Origin: Flagellimonas flava
Lineage (GTDB): Bacteria; Bacteroidota; Bacteroidia; Flavobacteriales; Flavobacteriaceae
Length of the DNA: 64,000 bases
Direction: 5' to 3'
Assembly: GCF_900129665.1 (NCBI RefSeq)
Contig: NZ_FQWL01000001.1
Coordinates: forward strand, 806,001 to 870,000
Position numbers and translations under genes: made by a program
Part shown: in pieces, positions 34,964-44,553 of the stretch
Position numbering within the stretch: the first letter of the stretch is position 1
How the letters are laid out: every line of letters begins with the position of its first letter
The notes under the pieces: model-generated
Databases searched by the model: none
What the model saw: only the letters and a program-made list of their open reading frames with translations
What the model was told of the DNA's origin: nothing

Positions 34964-36469
34964 TTAAAAATAAACACCAATCGTCAACATTGCCATTGCT
35001 AAAATTGCCAGCAGTAAAACTAGGGGCAAAGTAAAGCGAAGCCATTTATCGTACCCTACGTTGACCAAAGCCAGGGATGCCAAAATAATTCCCGTGGGGT
35101 TAATGAATTTAAAGAGTCCAACCCCATATTGGTAAGCGTTCACCATAATTTCCCTACCAATGCCAACGCTGTCCGCCAAGGGCGACATGATGGGCATGGT
35201 CAAAACCGCCATTCCCGAGGAAGAGGGGATAAAAAAGGTTAGGCCGCTATACATCAAAAATGTGACGTTGATGAACAAGCCTTTATGCATTCCTGTAGTA
35301 ATTTGGGTGGCATAATACAATAGAGTGTCGCTCACCTGACCATCTTCCATTAAAACGGTGATTCCTCTCGCAATCCCAATAATGAAGGCAACACCCAACA
35401 AGTCCTTGGCCCCGTTCATGAACTCTGTCACGAATTTTTTTTCGTTAATTCGAGCTATGACCCCAATTAGCAAAGCGGCTGCTAGGAAGGCCGAGGTCAT
35501 TTCCAGAAACCACCAACCCAATTGCGAAACCCCATACACCATAATGAAAAAGCAGCTTGCAAATATGATCAGCACCAATCTCAACTTTCCGTTCAGCTTG
35601 ATGGTTGCTGCGGTGTTGGACAGGGAAAACAGTTGGGTTATTTCCTCCAATTGGTCATAGATAAGCGAGTGGGAGGGATTCTTTTTGACCTTATTGGCAT
35701 AGCGGATGATATAACCGATACAAAGCACCAATCCCAAAAGCAGCATGATAAGCCTACCGTTTAGTCCTTCCGTCCAGTTGATTCCCGCTGCATCTGAGGC
35801 AATGATGGTGCTGAACGGATTTATGGTTGAAGCTAAAGTACCAATGGAAGAGCCAATATATATAGAGGCTATGCAGACCAAAGCATCATAGCGGGCAGCC
35901 AAAAAAATGGGGATTAAAATGGGGTAAAAGGCTATAGTTTCCTCTTCCAAACCAAAGGTTGTTCCCCCTAAGGCCACAAGAGTGGTCACCATAATAATAA
36001 GAATAAATTCCCTGCCCTTTAGTCTTTCTGCCAGCCAAGCAATCCCGGCTTCAAAGGCTCTGGTGGCGTTTACAATACTGATTAATCCGCCAATAATGAG
36101 CACCAAAAGTATAATGTCTGCTGATTGCATAATACCTTTAAGTGGGGCTTGAATGAACCCCACAAAACCTTGGGGGTTCCCATCGAGCTTCATGTAGGTA
36201 TCGGGAATACTGATGGGTTTGGAAATGGCACCCTCCTTAAACTTCTCTACTGGGATTTGGATGTGCAGGTTATCTAGAGTCTCCTGCGTTGCGGGAAGCT
36301 CCGTTTGCACCGAACGGCCTAACTTTAGAAATACATTGGCATTTGCATCGTACGACAATCGGTCATATTGCCCGGAAGGAACTAGCCAGGTCAATATAGC
36401 TACAACACCTGCAATAATAAACAGAACCGTATGTGCAGTGGGAAATTTGAATTTTTCGAGGACACTCAT
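34964..36469 (-). CDS. YfcC family transporter
   Basis: A 501-residue polytopic protein with about twelve helices, of the YfcC/C4-dicarboxylate anaerobic carrier (DcuC-like, ion transporter superfamily) group. Hallmarks are TAHTVLFIIAGVVAILTWLV at the start, FGLEEETIAFYPILIPIFLA and LTFFIPSSSGMAVLTMPIMS. Members carry dicarboxylates or amino-acid derivatives across the inner membrane. The start is the ATG giving MSVLEKFKFP; the upstream extension would add unstructured residues and overlap the ung start region. It is divergent from ung. Confidence 0.88.
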   Translation of the reverse strand: MSVLEKFKFPTAHTVLFIIAGVVAILTWLVPSGQYDRLSYDANANVFLKLGRSVQTELPATQETLDNLHIQIPVEKFKEGAISKPISIPDTYMKLDGNPQGFVGFIQAPLKGIMQSADIILLVLIIGGLISIVNATRAFEAGIAWLAERLKGREFILIIMVTTLVALGGTTFGLEEETIAFYPILIPIFLAARYDALVCIASIYIGSSIGTLASTINPFSTIIASDAAGINWTEGLNGRLIMLLLGLVLCIGYIIRYANKVKKNPSHSLIYDQLEEITQLFSLSNTAATIKLNGKLRLVLIIFASCFFIMVYGVSQLGWWFLEMTSAFLAAALLIGVIARINEKKFVTEFMNGAKDLLGVAFIIGIARGITVLMEDGQVSDTLLYYATQITTGMHKGLFINVTFLMYSGLTFFIPSSSGMAVLTMPIMSPLADSVGIGREIMVNAYQYGVGLFKFINPTGIILASLALVNVGYDKWLRFTLPLVLLLAILAMAMLTIGVYF

Positions 36470-36545
36470 GCTAGGAGGATTTTTTAAGAACGACCGAAAG
36501 ATATTATTTTTAGTTTTATCCGCTAAAAGCAAGCATAAGGAAGGC

Positions 36546-37211
36546 ATGAACGTAACTATAGAACCCAGTTGGAAGGCGAAATTGGAAAATGAGTTTGAGC
36601 AGCCTTATTTTCAAAAGTTAACGCAATTTGTGAAACAGGAATATCGAAACCACACTTGCTACCCAAAAGGACAGGATATTTTCGCCGCTTTTGACCACTG
36701 TCCATTTTACGGGACCAAGGTGGTTATTATTGGGCAAGACCCTTATCATGGCCCCGACCAAGCCAATGGTTTATGTTTTTCTGTTAAGGACGGTATTCCC
36801 CATCCACCTTCGCTGGTCAACATTTTTAAGGAAATCAAGACAGATGTGGAACAGCCCTATCCCAAGAGCGGAAATTTGGAACGTTGGGCTCAACAAGGAG
36901 TGTTATTATTGAATGCCACTTTGACCGTTAGGGCTCATCAGGCGGGAAGTCATCAGAAAAAGGGATGGGAACAATTTACAAATGCGGTTATCCGAACAGT
37001 TTCCATGCAACAGGAAGGTGTTGTTTTTCTGCTCTGGGGAGGCTTCGCTAAGAAGAAAGCTTCGCTTATTGATCAATCAAAACATCATATCCTTACTTCT
37101 GGTCATCCATCCCCCTTAAGTGCCAACAGAGGACTTTGGTTTGGGAACCAGCATTTTAGCAAAACAAATCAGCTTTTAGCCCAGATGGGCAAGCCGTTGA
37201 TAAGTTGGTGA
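36546..37211 (+). CDS. ung: Uracil-DNA glycosylase
   Basis: Family 1 uracil-DNA glycosylase, 221 residues, removing uracil from DNA in base excision repair. Motif GQDPYHG (63-69) holds the catalytic aspartate D65; HPSPLS (187-192) carries the catalytic histidine; LLLNATLTV and QEGVVFLLWG are also conserved. The start is the ATG giving MNVTIEPSWKAKLE; the frame is open far upstream but that part overlaps the divergent transporter. Complete. Confidence 0.97.
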   Translation: MNVTIEPSWKAKLENEFEQPYFQKLTQFVKQEYRNHTCYPKGQDIFAAFDHCPFYGTKVVIIGQDPYHGPDQANGLCFSVKDGIPHPPSLVNIFKEIKTDVEQPYPKSGNLERWAQQGVLLLNATLTVRAHQAGSHQKKGWEQFTNAVIRTVSMQQEGVVFLLWGGFAKKKASLIDQSKHHILTSGHPSPLSANRGLWFGNQHFSKTNQLLAQMGKPLISW

Positions 37212-37294
37212 ATTAATTCTTTGGGTACTTTGGCAAAAATATAAGGTAAATTCTTACGTTTACATAAATAACTCCATACGAAAATTCTGATACG

Positions 37295-37699
37295 TTGCGC
37301 AGACTGAAATCGGTTTTACTTGTTGATGATGATGAAACCACCAACTTCCTGAATAAGTTTTTTCTAAGACAGTTGGATAATAATTTGGTGGTGAATACGG
37401 TTGAAAATGGGAAGGAGGCCATCGATTTTTTGACAACGGCTGCCCCCGAAGAAACCTTACCTTGCTTGTTGATTCTTGACACTAACATGCCCGTAATGAA
37501 CGGTTGGGAATTTTTAGATTCCTATGAGGCACAATTTGATGATCGATTAAAGAAAAACGTGGTCGTAGTCATGTTGACTGCTTTGGACACCGAAAAAACA
37601 ACAGCTTTAGCCATGTCAAACCCGAATGTAAGGGATACTGCACAGAAACCGTTGTCGGACTTAAAGTTTAGAGTGTTGATTAACAAGCACTTCTCCTGA
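37295..37699 (+). CDS. Single-domain response regulator
   Basis: A 134-residue CheY-type receiver without output domain. The acidic pocket is DDD (11-13), the phospho-acceptor D62 in LILDTNMPVMNGWEF, the threonine in VVMLTAL and the lysine in AQKPL. The start codon is TTG (MRRLKSVLLVDDD); there is no in-frame ATG before the first strand. No partner histidine kinase is adjacent. Confidence 0.85.
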   Translation: MRRLKSVLLVDDDETTNFLNKFFLRQLDNNLVVNTVENGKEAIDFLTTAAPEETLPCLLILDTNMPVMNGWEFLDSYEAQFDDRLKKNVVVVMLTALDTEKTTALAMSNPNVRDTAQKPLSDLKFRVLINKHFS

Positions 37700-37700
37700 G

Positions 37701-38549
37701 TCAACCATGAAAAAAGGTGCTTTCTGGTTTTACATCTTCTATTAACCCCAAGCTTAATAAACGTTGTTGTACGTTATTCAAAATTTCCGGAGAGATTTGG
37801 GAATTGCCCCAATTGGTTTTGGAAAGCCAGTCCTGAATATCTTCCAAGCGCTGACCATATCTATTGGCTAATGTCCGATCTATACTGGGAATCCGTTTGA
37901 ATTCGGAGGTATATGTATTGATTACTTCCAAGATATGATCCACCAAACCGGGATTGGTGGCTAAAAACTTTTCATTTGCAGCAACCATAAAACAGGGCCA
38001 TGGGGTAGCATAATGCCCCAATCGTTTAAATATGCCTTGTTCCACCAAAGGTTTGGTTGTAAAGTATTCCCAAAGAAAATAGGCATCGGAACCATTACTA
38101 AGGCTTTCAATGGCGCCTTGCAGGTTGTTGATGATATCGAACTGTAGTGTTTCCGTATCCCAATTTTGATCCTGGGCATGCACATAGGCCATCAGGTGGC
38201 TCCCACTGCCCATTCTACTGATAGCCACCGGGTCGTTCTTTAATTGGTCAATGACTGAACGCTTGCTATTCGCAGCTACATGAATGCCCCAGAGCAGGGG
38301 AGAGGAGACATATTCTTGTATAATTTTGGCACCTCCTTCCAAGGCGATACTTTTTACAATACCCTCGGTCAGTACAATAGCCAAATCCGTTTCATTATTT
38401 TGTAGCATTTTGCACATTCTGCCCGTACCTTCAGGGATATCTGTCCATTGTAAGTGCAAGCCACGTTCCTCAAAAGCTCCTTCATTTATGGCCATATGCC
38501 AGGGAAGGTTAAAGTGTTCCGGTACACCAACAATTCTAACTTTTTTCAT
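37701..38549 (-). CDS. Substrate-binding-like (NMT1/THI5-type) protein
   Basis: A 282-residue protein with the fold of ABC substrate-binding proteins of the SsuA/THI5 type: VRIVGVPEHFNLPWHMAINE, DLAIVLTEGIVKSIALEGGA, ISRMGSGSHLMAYVHA and VAANEKFLATNPGLVDHILE. It has no signal peptide and no linked ABC permease or ATPase, so it may act in the cytoplasm as an enzyme or sensor rather than as a transporter component. Conserved in this form in flavobacteria; function unknown. Its stop converges with the response-regulator gene. Confidence 0.75.
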   Translation of the reverse strand: MKKVRIVGVPEHFNLPWHMAINEGAFEERGLHLQWTDIPEGTGRMCKMLQNNETDLAIVLTEGIVKSIALEGGAKIIQEYVSSPLLWGIHVAANSKRSVIDQLKNDPVAISRMGSGSHLMAYVHAQDQNWDTETLQFDIINNLQGAIESLSNGSDAYFLWEYFTTKPLVEQGIFKRLGHYATPWPCFMVAANEKFLATNPGLVDHILEVINTYTSEFKRIPSIDRTLANRYGQRLEDIQDWLSKTNWGNSQISPEILNNVQQRLLSLGLIEDVKPESTFFHG

Positions 38550-38656
38550 TCAATTCGCTCTTCAAATAGTCAATTATTCCATAGTGGGACCAAATTAGGC
38601 TTTTCTCCGGAATTTAACTCTTCCCGGGATTAGCTATTGAGGTCGCAAAAAAGGGC

Positions 38657-39523
38657 TTATCCAAGTTTCTTCAGGGCAAAACGAATGAGACTATCCACAG
38701 TATGTAAGGCTTTTTTTGAAAATTCACCCGTGGCCCTATTGGCGAGGATTGCATTTAGTGAAATTGCCCGGTGTCCATGTAATTTGGCCAACCCATAGAT
38801 TCCCGCCGTCTCCATTTCTAGGTTTGTAATATGCTGATTTTGGTATGAGAACGACGCCAATTTTTCATTGAAATCGGAAATGCGGGGCTTTAGCCGTATG
38901 CTTCGTCCTTGCGGACCATAAAATCCTGAATTAGTGGCAGTTATACCAAATCGTATACGATTATCGGTAAATTTATCCTTGAGGGTGTTGTCGCAATCAA
39001 AGGCATAAGGGGTAATATTTTGTCCACTCCAGCCCAAGAACGAATTGAGTTCACCTGCCAGTTGATGATTGTCTTGTTGTCCAGTGTCATAAAAGTGCAA
39101 AAGTCCCTCAAAGCCTATGGCCGAATCGCTCAGTAGAAAGGAATCAATTGGGATGTCAGCTTGTATCGCACCAGATGTACCAATCCGTATAAAATCCAAA
39201 GCTGTAATTTGCTCTTTAACTTTTCTGGTTGTAAAATCTACATTGGCCAAGGCATCCAATTCGTTGAAAACAATGTCAATATTGTCCGTTCCAATACCTG
39301 TCGAGATAACGGTCAGTCTTTTTCCGTTAAGTGTACCGGTGTGGGTCAGAAATTCTCGTTTCCCCTTTTTAATTTCAATGGAATCGAAATATTTGGAAAC
39401 CTGAAGAACCCTATCAGGGTCTCCAACGGTGATAATAGTCTGGGCAATGTCTTCTGGTAGAAGGTTCAGATGGTAGATACTGCCGTCAGGATTCAGAATC
39501 AGCTCTGAGTGGCCCAATGCCAT
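38657..39523 (-). CDS. Nucleoside phosphorylase (uridine phosphorylase-like)
   Basis: A 288-residue enzyme of the PNP/UDP family, which splits nucleosides with phosphate into base and ribose-1-phosphate. Hallmarks are ITVGDPDRVLQVSKYFDSIE near the start (phosphate site), VISTGIGTDNIDIVFNELDA, FIRIGTSGAI and NLEMETAGIYGLAKLHG near the end (the ME/GxYGLA ribose-binding motif). It acts in purine or pyrimidine salvage in the cytoplasm. The upstream neighbour is the DUF1835 gene, one base away from overlap, suggesting co-transcription. Confidence 0.9.
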   Translation of the reverse strand: MALGHSELILNPDGSIYHLNLLPEDIAQTIITVGDPDRVLQVSKYFDSIEIKKGKREFLTHTGTLNGKRLTVISTGIGTDNIDIVFNELDALANVDFTTRKVKEQITALDFIRIGTSGAIQADIPIDSFLLSDSAIGFEGLLHFYDTGQQDNHQLAGELNSFLGWSGQNITPYAFDCDNTLKDKFTDNRIRFGITATNSGFYGPQGRSIRLKPRISDFNEKLASFSYQNQHITNLEMETAGIYGLAKLHGHRAISLNAILANRATGEFSKKALHTVDSLIRFALKKLG

Positions 39524-39524
39524 A

Positions 39525-40457
39525 CTACAATTTTAATATGCGGTCTGTAGATGAATTGTAAAGAAAACTATACTTTAATGAACCGCCCAAATACAACTGA
39601 TTTTCGCTTATTTGCGAGTAGTAGTTGGTTTGATTGGTCAGGACCTCTTTTCCCTTTTTAGTTAACCTCACAGGATTGAACGAGCTAAAAAGCGGTTTTA
39701 AGGAACCAATAATTCGTTCATATTGGGTATCACCAAAGCCATAAACTCCTTGATTGGACAATATTTTGCCCATCAATTCCCTTTTAGATTTTGGCTTCTC
39801 GGATAATGCGGTTTGCAAAATCTTGTTTTCAAGCTCATTAAGTCCATTCTTGATGGTAGGGAAACGTTTTAGATGTGCTCTTAGGGCTTCCGAAAGGTAT
39901 TCAAATTGAAAGTTGTTATGGGCAATTAAATTTTCCAAACGGATTGGATTATCACTGCAATAAAGTTGCCATACATAATCCGCAAACTCAATATCGTCTT
40001 GGGATAGAACGGTTCTATTTTCATAAAGCTCAAGCAGTCTTTCATCGCTTAACTCACTAAGACCGTATAATTTTTCACTTTCGTCCTCCCTGCCGCTACA
40101 GACCAAAGAAATTTCGGCATGCCTCCTATGCATTTTCAGCCAACTTAGTACCGCTAGCATGTTGATTTGGCAAAATAGGTCGTACTCAAACCACAGCACA
40201 ATTTGGTCCTGCTGTTTATGGTTACAAAGGGAGCGGTATTCCTTAAGGGTCTTTTCCACAAACCAAGATTTGGTAACCTTGTAATTCTTATTCAAAAATT
40301 CGAAACGGGTTTTCCAAAAAGACTCACTACCCACAGCGCACAGGGTTTTGCCCTCGCAGAGCATTTCCCTCCAAGTAATGATATCTCCCTTAAGATGCAG
40401 CGATTGAAGTTTTGACGTGAAAGAGTCCCCGTTGGTAATATGCAACAGTGATTTCAT
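39525..40457 (-). CDS. DUF1835 domain-containing protein
   Basis: A 310-residue protein starting MKSLLHITNGDSFTSKLQSL, the DUF1835 opening. It contains IVLWFEYDLFCQINMLAVLS and a basic C-terminal half with a helical, winged-helix-like region (ENKILQTALSEKPKSKRELM ...). Members are found next to sigma factors or nucleotide-metabolism genes, but their role is unknown. The ATG was preferred to a TTG two codons upstream. It is tightly linked to the nucleoside phosphorylase gene. Confidence 0.82.
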   Translation of the reverse strand: MKSLLHITNGDSFTSKLQSLHLKGDIITWREMLCEGKTLCAVGSESFWKTRFEFLNKNYKVTKSWFVEKTLKEYRSLCNHKQQDQIVLWFEYDLFCQINMLAVLSWLKMHRRHAEISLVCSGREDESEKLYGLSELSDERLLELYENRTVLSQDDIEFADYVWQLYCSDNPIRLENLIAHNNFQFEYLSEALRAHLKRFPTIKNGLNELENKILQTALSEKPKSKRELMGKILSNQGVYGFGDTQYERIIGSLKPLFSSFNPVRLTKKGKEVLTNQTNYYSQISENQLYLGGSLKYSFLYNSSTDRILKL

Positions 40458-40602
40458 TTTCAACTTAGTTTTCGTCGGTTAGGAGCATTAAATGTAAGAT
40501 TTAAACCAAGAACTCAAAAACTTTTTTCGTAAAACCTTGGTTGTCAAGGAGTAATTTTAACAGAGACTGATTGGCATAAAGTTCTTAAAAGGAACTTCCT
40601 TG

Positions 40603-40932
40603 CTAACCTCCTACACGTTTTACCTTAAAACCTTGGCTTTTTAAATACGTCATGATTTTTTCACGATAATCCCCTTGGATAATGATTGTTTCGTTTTTGT
40701 AACTACCCCCAACGCTTAAAAGCGACTTTAAATCCTTGGTCAATTTTTTAAAATCACTGTCAGCTCCATTATAGCCTTCTAAGATGGTCACGGGCTTTCC
40801 TTTGCGTTTTTCGTATTTGCAAATAATTGGGTCGTCCTGAAGCCAATATTTAGATTTCTCAGCTTCCATAGGCTCCCTTTCATCAGACACATGATCCGGA
40901 AAGAGGTTTTTCAATTGGTCCTGTAAATCCAT
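40603..40932 (-). CDS. SUI1-like translation factor
   Basis: A 109-residue protein of the eIF1/SUI1 (YciH) family. The SUI1 domain (about 42-108) has RKGKPVTILEGYNGADSDFK, LKSLLSVGGSYKNETIIIQG and a basic ending GFKVKRVGG. The N-terminal extension is acidic. SUI1 proteins bind the small ribosomal subunit; bacterial ones are thought to affect start-codon selection or stress. Complete length. The next gene on the same strand begins 3 bases from its start, so both share an mRNA. Confidence 0.9.
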   Translation of the reverse strand: MDLQDQLKNLFPDHVSDEREPMEAEKSKYWLQDDPIICKYEKRKGKPVTILEGYNGADSDFKKLTKDLKSLLSVGGSYKNETIIIQGDYREKIMTYLKSQGFKVKRVGG

Positions 40933-40935
40933 GAT

Positions 40936-41886
40936 TTAATTTTTGACAAGACCAAGTTCTATGAGTCGCTCATGCAGATATTCCCCGGCGGTGGTATCCT
41001 CAAAACCTTTGGGATTTTCTTCATCAATACAATGTTCCAGGCAGTTCAACGGCATTTCACTTATCGGATGCATGAAGAACGGGATTGAGTAACGGGAAGT
41101 ACCCCAAAGTTCTTTTGGCGGATTCACAACTTGGTGAATCGTGGACTTAAGCTTGTTGTTGGACAAGCGGGAGAGCATATCACCAACATTGATCATGAGT
41201 TGATCTGGTTTAGCGATGGCATCTACCCATTCGCCCTCATGATTTTGTACCTGGAGACCTTTACCGTGAGCCCCCATCAAAAGGGTAATCAAATTAATAT
41301 CTCCATGGGCAGCCGCCCTTACCGCATTTTTGGGCTCAGTCTTAATTGGAGGATAGTGAATTGGTCTTAAAATGGAATTTCCATTTTTAATCCAATCGTC
41401 AAAATAAGTCTCCTCTAGTTTAAGGTGCAATGCCAGTGCACGAAGCACATACTTTGCTGTTTTTTCCAGCATCTTGTAGGTTTCCTTGCCTGTTGCATTG
41501 AACTCTGGCAGTTCCGACACCAATACATTGTCCGGATATTCCTGTTCAAGTTTTGGGTCGTTTTCAACATATTGGCCAAAATGCCAAAATTCCTTCAGAT
41601 CTCCTTCCTTTCTGCCTTTGGCATGTTCTTTTCCAAATGATGTATAACCACGTTGTCCACCTATTCCGTCAATCTCATATCTATCTTTCACTTGTTGGGG
41701 CAACTGAAAAAAACCCTTAATCTCGGTATAGAGCTTATCCACTAGCTCGTCGGACAGAAAATGCCCGCTGAGCGCCACAAACCCTATATCTTCAAAAGCA
41801 CCACCAATTTCCTTGATAAATTTCTCTTTTCTTGCGGAATCACCGGACACGAAATCGCGAAGGTCAACACTTGGAATTGCACTCAT
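40936..41886 (-). CDS. Isopenicillin-N-synthase-like 2-oxoglutarate/Fe(II) oxygenase
   Basis: A 316-residue non-heme iron oxygenase of the IPNS/flavonoid-hydroxylase type. The iron ligands are H194 and D196 in AAHGDINLI and H251 in STIHQVVN; R265 and S267 in SRYSIPF bind the 2-oxoglutarate carboxylate. It could hydroxylate or cyclise amino-acid-derived or small aromatic substrates. It starts 63 bases from the divergent E1 gene, so both may share control, but no pathway partner is obvious; in many flavobacteria this gene is a conserved loner. Confidence 0.9.
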   Translation of the reverse strand: MSAIPSVDLRDFVSGDSARKEKFIKEIGGAFEDIGFVALSGHFLSDELVDKLYTEIKGFFQLPQQVKDRYEIDGIGGQRGYTSFGKEHAKGRKEGDLKEFWHFGQYVENDPKLEQEYPDNVLVSELPEFNATGKETYKMLEKTAKYVLRALALHLKLEETYFDDWIKNGNSILRPIHYPPIKTEPKNAVRAAAHGDINLITLLMGAHGKGLQVQNHEGEWVDAIAKPDQLMINVGDMLSRLSNNKLKSTIHQVVNPPKELWGTSRYSIPFFMHPISEMPLNCLEHCIDEENPKGFEDTTAGEYLHERLIELGLVKN

Positions 41887-41949
41887 AATTGTTATTTATT
41901 GGTCTATCAAAGGTATGAAATATTGATGGACGTTCATAAAGTTTAAGCT

Positions 41950-43974
41950 ATGATGGACGGCTTTTTTACTACATTTAACCCCATTGAATTTGAACGTATG
42001 AGATACCATATTGGAGATTTGGCCCAGGAGGAATTGGTGAACCTATACAAGGGCATGTTGAAGCCCAGGATGATAGAAGAAAAAATGTTGGTACTCCTTA
42101 GACAGGGTAAAATTTCAAAATGGTTTAGTGGAATTGGTCAAGAAGCAATTTCCGTAGGCGTGACCCAGTCATTAAAAACAGAAGAATATATTCTTCCCAT
42201 GCACCGTAATTTGGGAGTTTTCACTTCACGAAATGTACCCCTGCACCGTCTTTTTGGGCAGTGGCAGGGTAAAGAAAGTGGATTCACCAACGGCAGGGAT
42301 AGGAGTTTCCACTTTGGGAGTCAGGAACATAAGATTGTTGGTATGATATCCCACTTGGGACCACAATTAGGTGTAGCCGATGGGATTGCATTAGCCGATT
42401 TACTGCGCAGAAAAAAAAGGGTCACGGCTGTTTTTACGGGAGAAGGCGCTACCAGTGAAGGGGATTTCCACGAAGCACTGAATGTGGCTTCGGTATGGAA
42501 CTTGCCGGTTCTTTTCTGTATTGAAAACAATGGTTATGGGCTTTCTACACCCACAAACGAACAATACCATTGTGAAAACTTGGCGGATAGGGCCAAGGGG
42601 TATGGTATGGAATCTAGAATAATTGATGGGAATAACATTCTTGAGGTATACAGAAAGGTAAGTGAGCTATGTAAGGCGATGCGGAAAAGGCCGCGTCCAA
42701 TTTTGGTAGAGTTCAAGACCTTTCGTATGCGTGGACATGAAGAGGCAAGTGGAACAAAATATGTTCCCGAAAAGTTGATGAAAAAATGGGCCAAGAAGGA
42801 CCCGATTTCCAATTATGAGGATTTCTTGGTTAAAGAGGGAGTTTTGGATTTGGAGTCTATTGAGGCCACAAAAAAGGGCATTAGTGATGAAATCAATGAA
42901 AATTTAAAGCGGGCCTTCGATGAAAGTCCAGTTTCATTTGATGAAAGTAAAGAATTAAGTAATGTGTATCAAGAATTTGTATATAAGGAAGTTGATTGTG
43001 ATAAAAAGTCAAAAAATATAAGATTGGTGGATGCCATTTCCGAGAGTTTGGAGCAATCCATGTATGCCCACAATGAACTTATCATAATGGGACAGGATAT
43101 TGCGGAATACGGAGGGGTTTTCAAAATCACTGAGGGCTTCGTTCCTAAGTTTGGAAAAAGCAGGGTTAGAAATACCCCCATCTGCGAATCTGCTATTGTC
43201 TCGGCCGCGATGGGGTTGTCTATAAACGGCATGAAAGCTGTGGTGGAAATGCAATTCGCAGATTTTGTCAGTTCAGGGTTCAACCCTATCGTAAATTATC
43301 TGGCCAAAGTCCATTATCGTTGGGGCCAAGCGGCGGATGTGGTCATTCGGATGCCCTGTGGGGCGGGAGTGGGGGCAGGCCCCTTTCATTCACAGACCAA
43401 TGAGGCTTGGTTTACCAAGACTCCTGGCCTTAAAGTGGTCTACCCAGCCTTTCCCAACGATGCAAAAGGTCTGTTGAATACTGCTATTAATGATCCTAAT
43501 CCTGTGCTCTTCTTCGAGCATAAAGGACTCTATCGTAGTGTTTATGGTGATGTGCCAACAGATTACTACACCTTGCCATTGGGCAAGGCCAATTTACTTA
43601 CACGAGGAGAGCGAATTTCCATAGTAACCTATGGGGCTGGGGTGCATTGGGCACTCGAAATTTTGGAAAATCACCCAGAGATTCAAGCAGATCTTATAGA
43701 TTTGCGCACACTTCAACCTCTTGACATAGAAACCGTTTATGACTCAGTTCGTAAAACGGGTAAACTGATTATTTTACAGGAAGACACGCTGTTTGGTGGA
43801 ATTGCAAGCGATATTTCGGCCATGGTGATGGAAAATTGTTTTGAGTTTTTGGATGCTCCCGTTAAAAGGGTGGGTAGTTTGGAGACTCCGGTGCCATTTG
43901 CCAAGGCCTTGGAAGCGCATTATTTGCCAAAGCAACGTTTTGAAAAGGCAATGCTTGCGCTCTACGCTTACTAA
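41950..43974 (+). CDS. Fused branched-chain 2-oxoacid dehydrogenase E1 (alpha/beta)
   Basis: A 674-residue TPP-dependent enzyme with alpha and beta subunits fused. The alpha part (1-340) has TPP-binding GEGATSEGDFHEALN and ENNGYGLST; the beta part (about 350-674) has IMGQDIAEYGGVFKITEGF and MPCGAGVGAGPFHSQ. The product would be branched acyl-CoA (isovaleryl, 2-methylbutyryl or isobutyryl) via the E2/E3 subunits, the primer for iso-branched fatty acids typical of Flavobacteriaceae. TPP motif reads GEG instead of the commoner GDG. It lies 1.3 kb before the type III PKS operon. Confidence 0.92.
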   Translation: MMDGFFTTFNPIEFERMRYHIGDLAQEELVNLYKGMLKPRMIEEKMLVLLRQGKISKWFSGIGQEAISVGVTQSLKTEEYILPMHRNLGVFTSRNVPLHRLFGQWQGKESGFTNGRDRSFHFGSQEHKIVGMISHLGPQLGVADGIALADLLRRKKRVTAVFTGEGATSEGDFHEALNVASVWNLPVLFCIENNGYGLSTPTNEQYHCENLADRAKGYGMESRIIDGNNILEVYRKVSELCKAMRKRPRPILVEFKTFRMRGHEEASGTKYVPEKLMKKWAKKDPISNYEDFLVKEGVLDLESIEATKKGISDEINENLKRAFDESPVSFDESKELSNVYQEFVYKEVDCDKKSKNIRLVDAISESLEQSMYAHNELIIMGQDIAEYGGVFKITEGFVPKFGKSRVRNTPICESAIVSAAMGLSINGMKAVVEMQFADFVSSGFNPIVNYLAKVHYRWGQAADVVIRMPCGAGVGAGPFHSQTNEAWFTKTPGLKVVYPAFPNDAKGLLNTAINDPNPVLFFEHKGLYRSVYGDVPTDYYTLPLGKANLLTRGERISIVTYGAGVHWALEILENHPEIQADLIDLRTLQPLDIETVYDSVRKTGKLIILQEDTLFGGIASDISAMVMENCFEFLDAPVKRVGSLETPVPFAKALEAHYLPKQRFEKAMLALYAY

Positions 43975-44063
43975 TAAATAGGTGTTTTAACAATTATTTA
44001 ACAACTCAAAAGAGTCGATACGGTGTCTCAATCGTATATACTCAAAATTAAATTCCAATTCTT

Positions 44064-44549
44064 ATGGTAAAACAAGGATTATTTGTAATAGCTCTTGCTG
44101 GACTATTACTTACTTCGTGTTCTGTATCAAAAAGTGCAAGAACACAGCGCAACCTTTTCAGTGGCTCTTGGAGTCTGGACAACATTTCGTATGAAAACAA
44201 TACTGGAAACTTCAAATCTGTAATCTTTAATGACGCTGAGGACATCTGCTTTGAGGGCAGCGACTGGTTTTTTCGAGATAACAACAGTACAGGCAGATAC
44301 ACCATTTCACAAAGTTCTCTTTGTCAAGGTGGTGACCGCTTCTTTAGGTGGTCCGTAGTAGAGCCTTCCCAGAATTATAGCAGTCAACTACAATTCAAAT
44401 TTATTGACGAGAACAGGAAGGATATTTCAGGGGGTCTTGGTTACCGTTTGAATATAGCAAGTCTGACGGAACAGAATATGGTGCTGAAATCCAATGTATC
44501 CGTTGAGGGCGAACTGGTAACAATTGTATATGAATTCTCAAAAAAATAG
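44064..44549 (+). CDS. Lipocalin-like lipoprotein
   Basis: A 161-residue lipoprotein (IALAGLLLTSC, lipobox cysteine about 19) with an all-beta mature domain: LFSGSWSLDNISYENNTGNF, SRDW/FFRDNNSTGRYTISQ and a final strand VTIVYEFSKK. This is the lipocalin-like protein usually found in front of an OmpA gene in Bacteroidota, as here (4 bases apart). The two probably form one operon for an outer-membrane or cell-envelope anchor. Specific ligand unknown. Confidence 0.8.
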   Translation: MVKQGLFVIALAGLLLTSCSVSKSARTQRNLFSGSWSLDNISYENNTGNFKSVIFNDAEDICFEGSDWFFRDNNSTGRYTISQSSLCQGGDRFFRWSVVEPSQNYSSQLQFKFIDENRKDISGGLGYRLNIASLTEQNMVLKSNVSVEGELVTIVYEFSKK

Positions 44550-44553
44550 GCAG

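Noticed and set aside
36213..36545. N-terminal extension of uracil-DNA glycosylase by over 100 residues.
   Set aside because: It would overlap the divergent transporter gene; the ATG used gives the standard family length and start.
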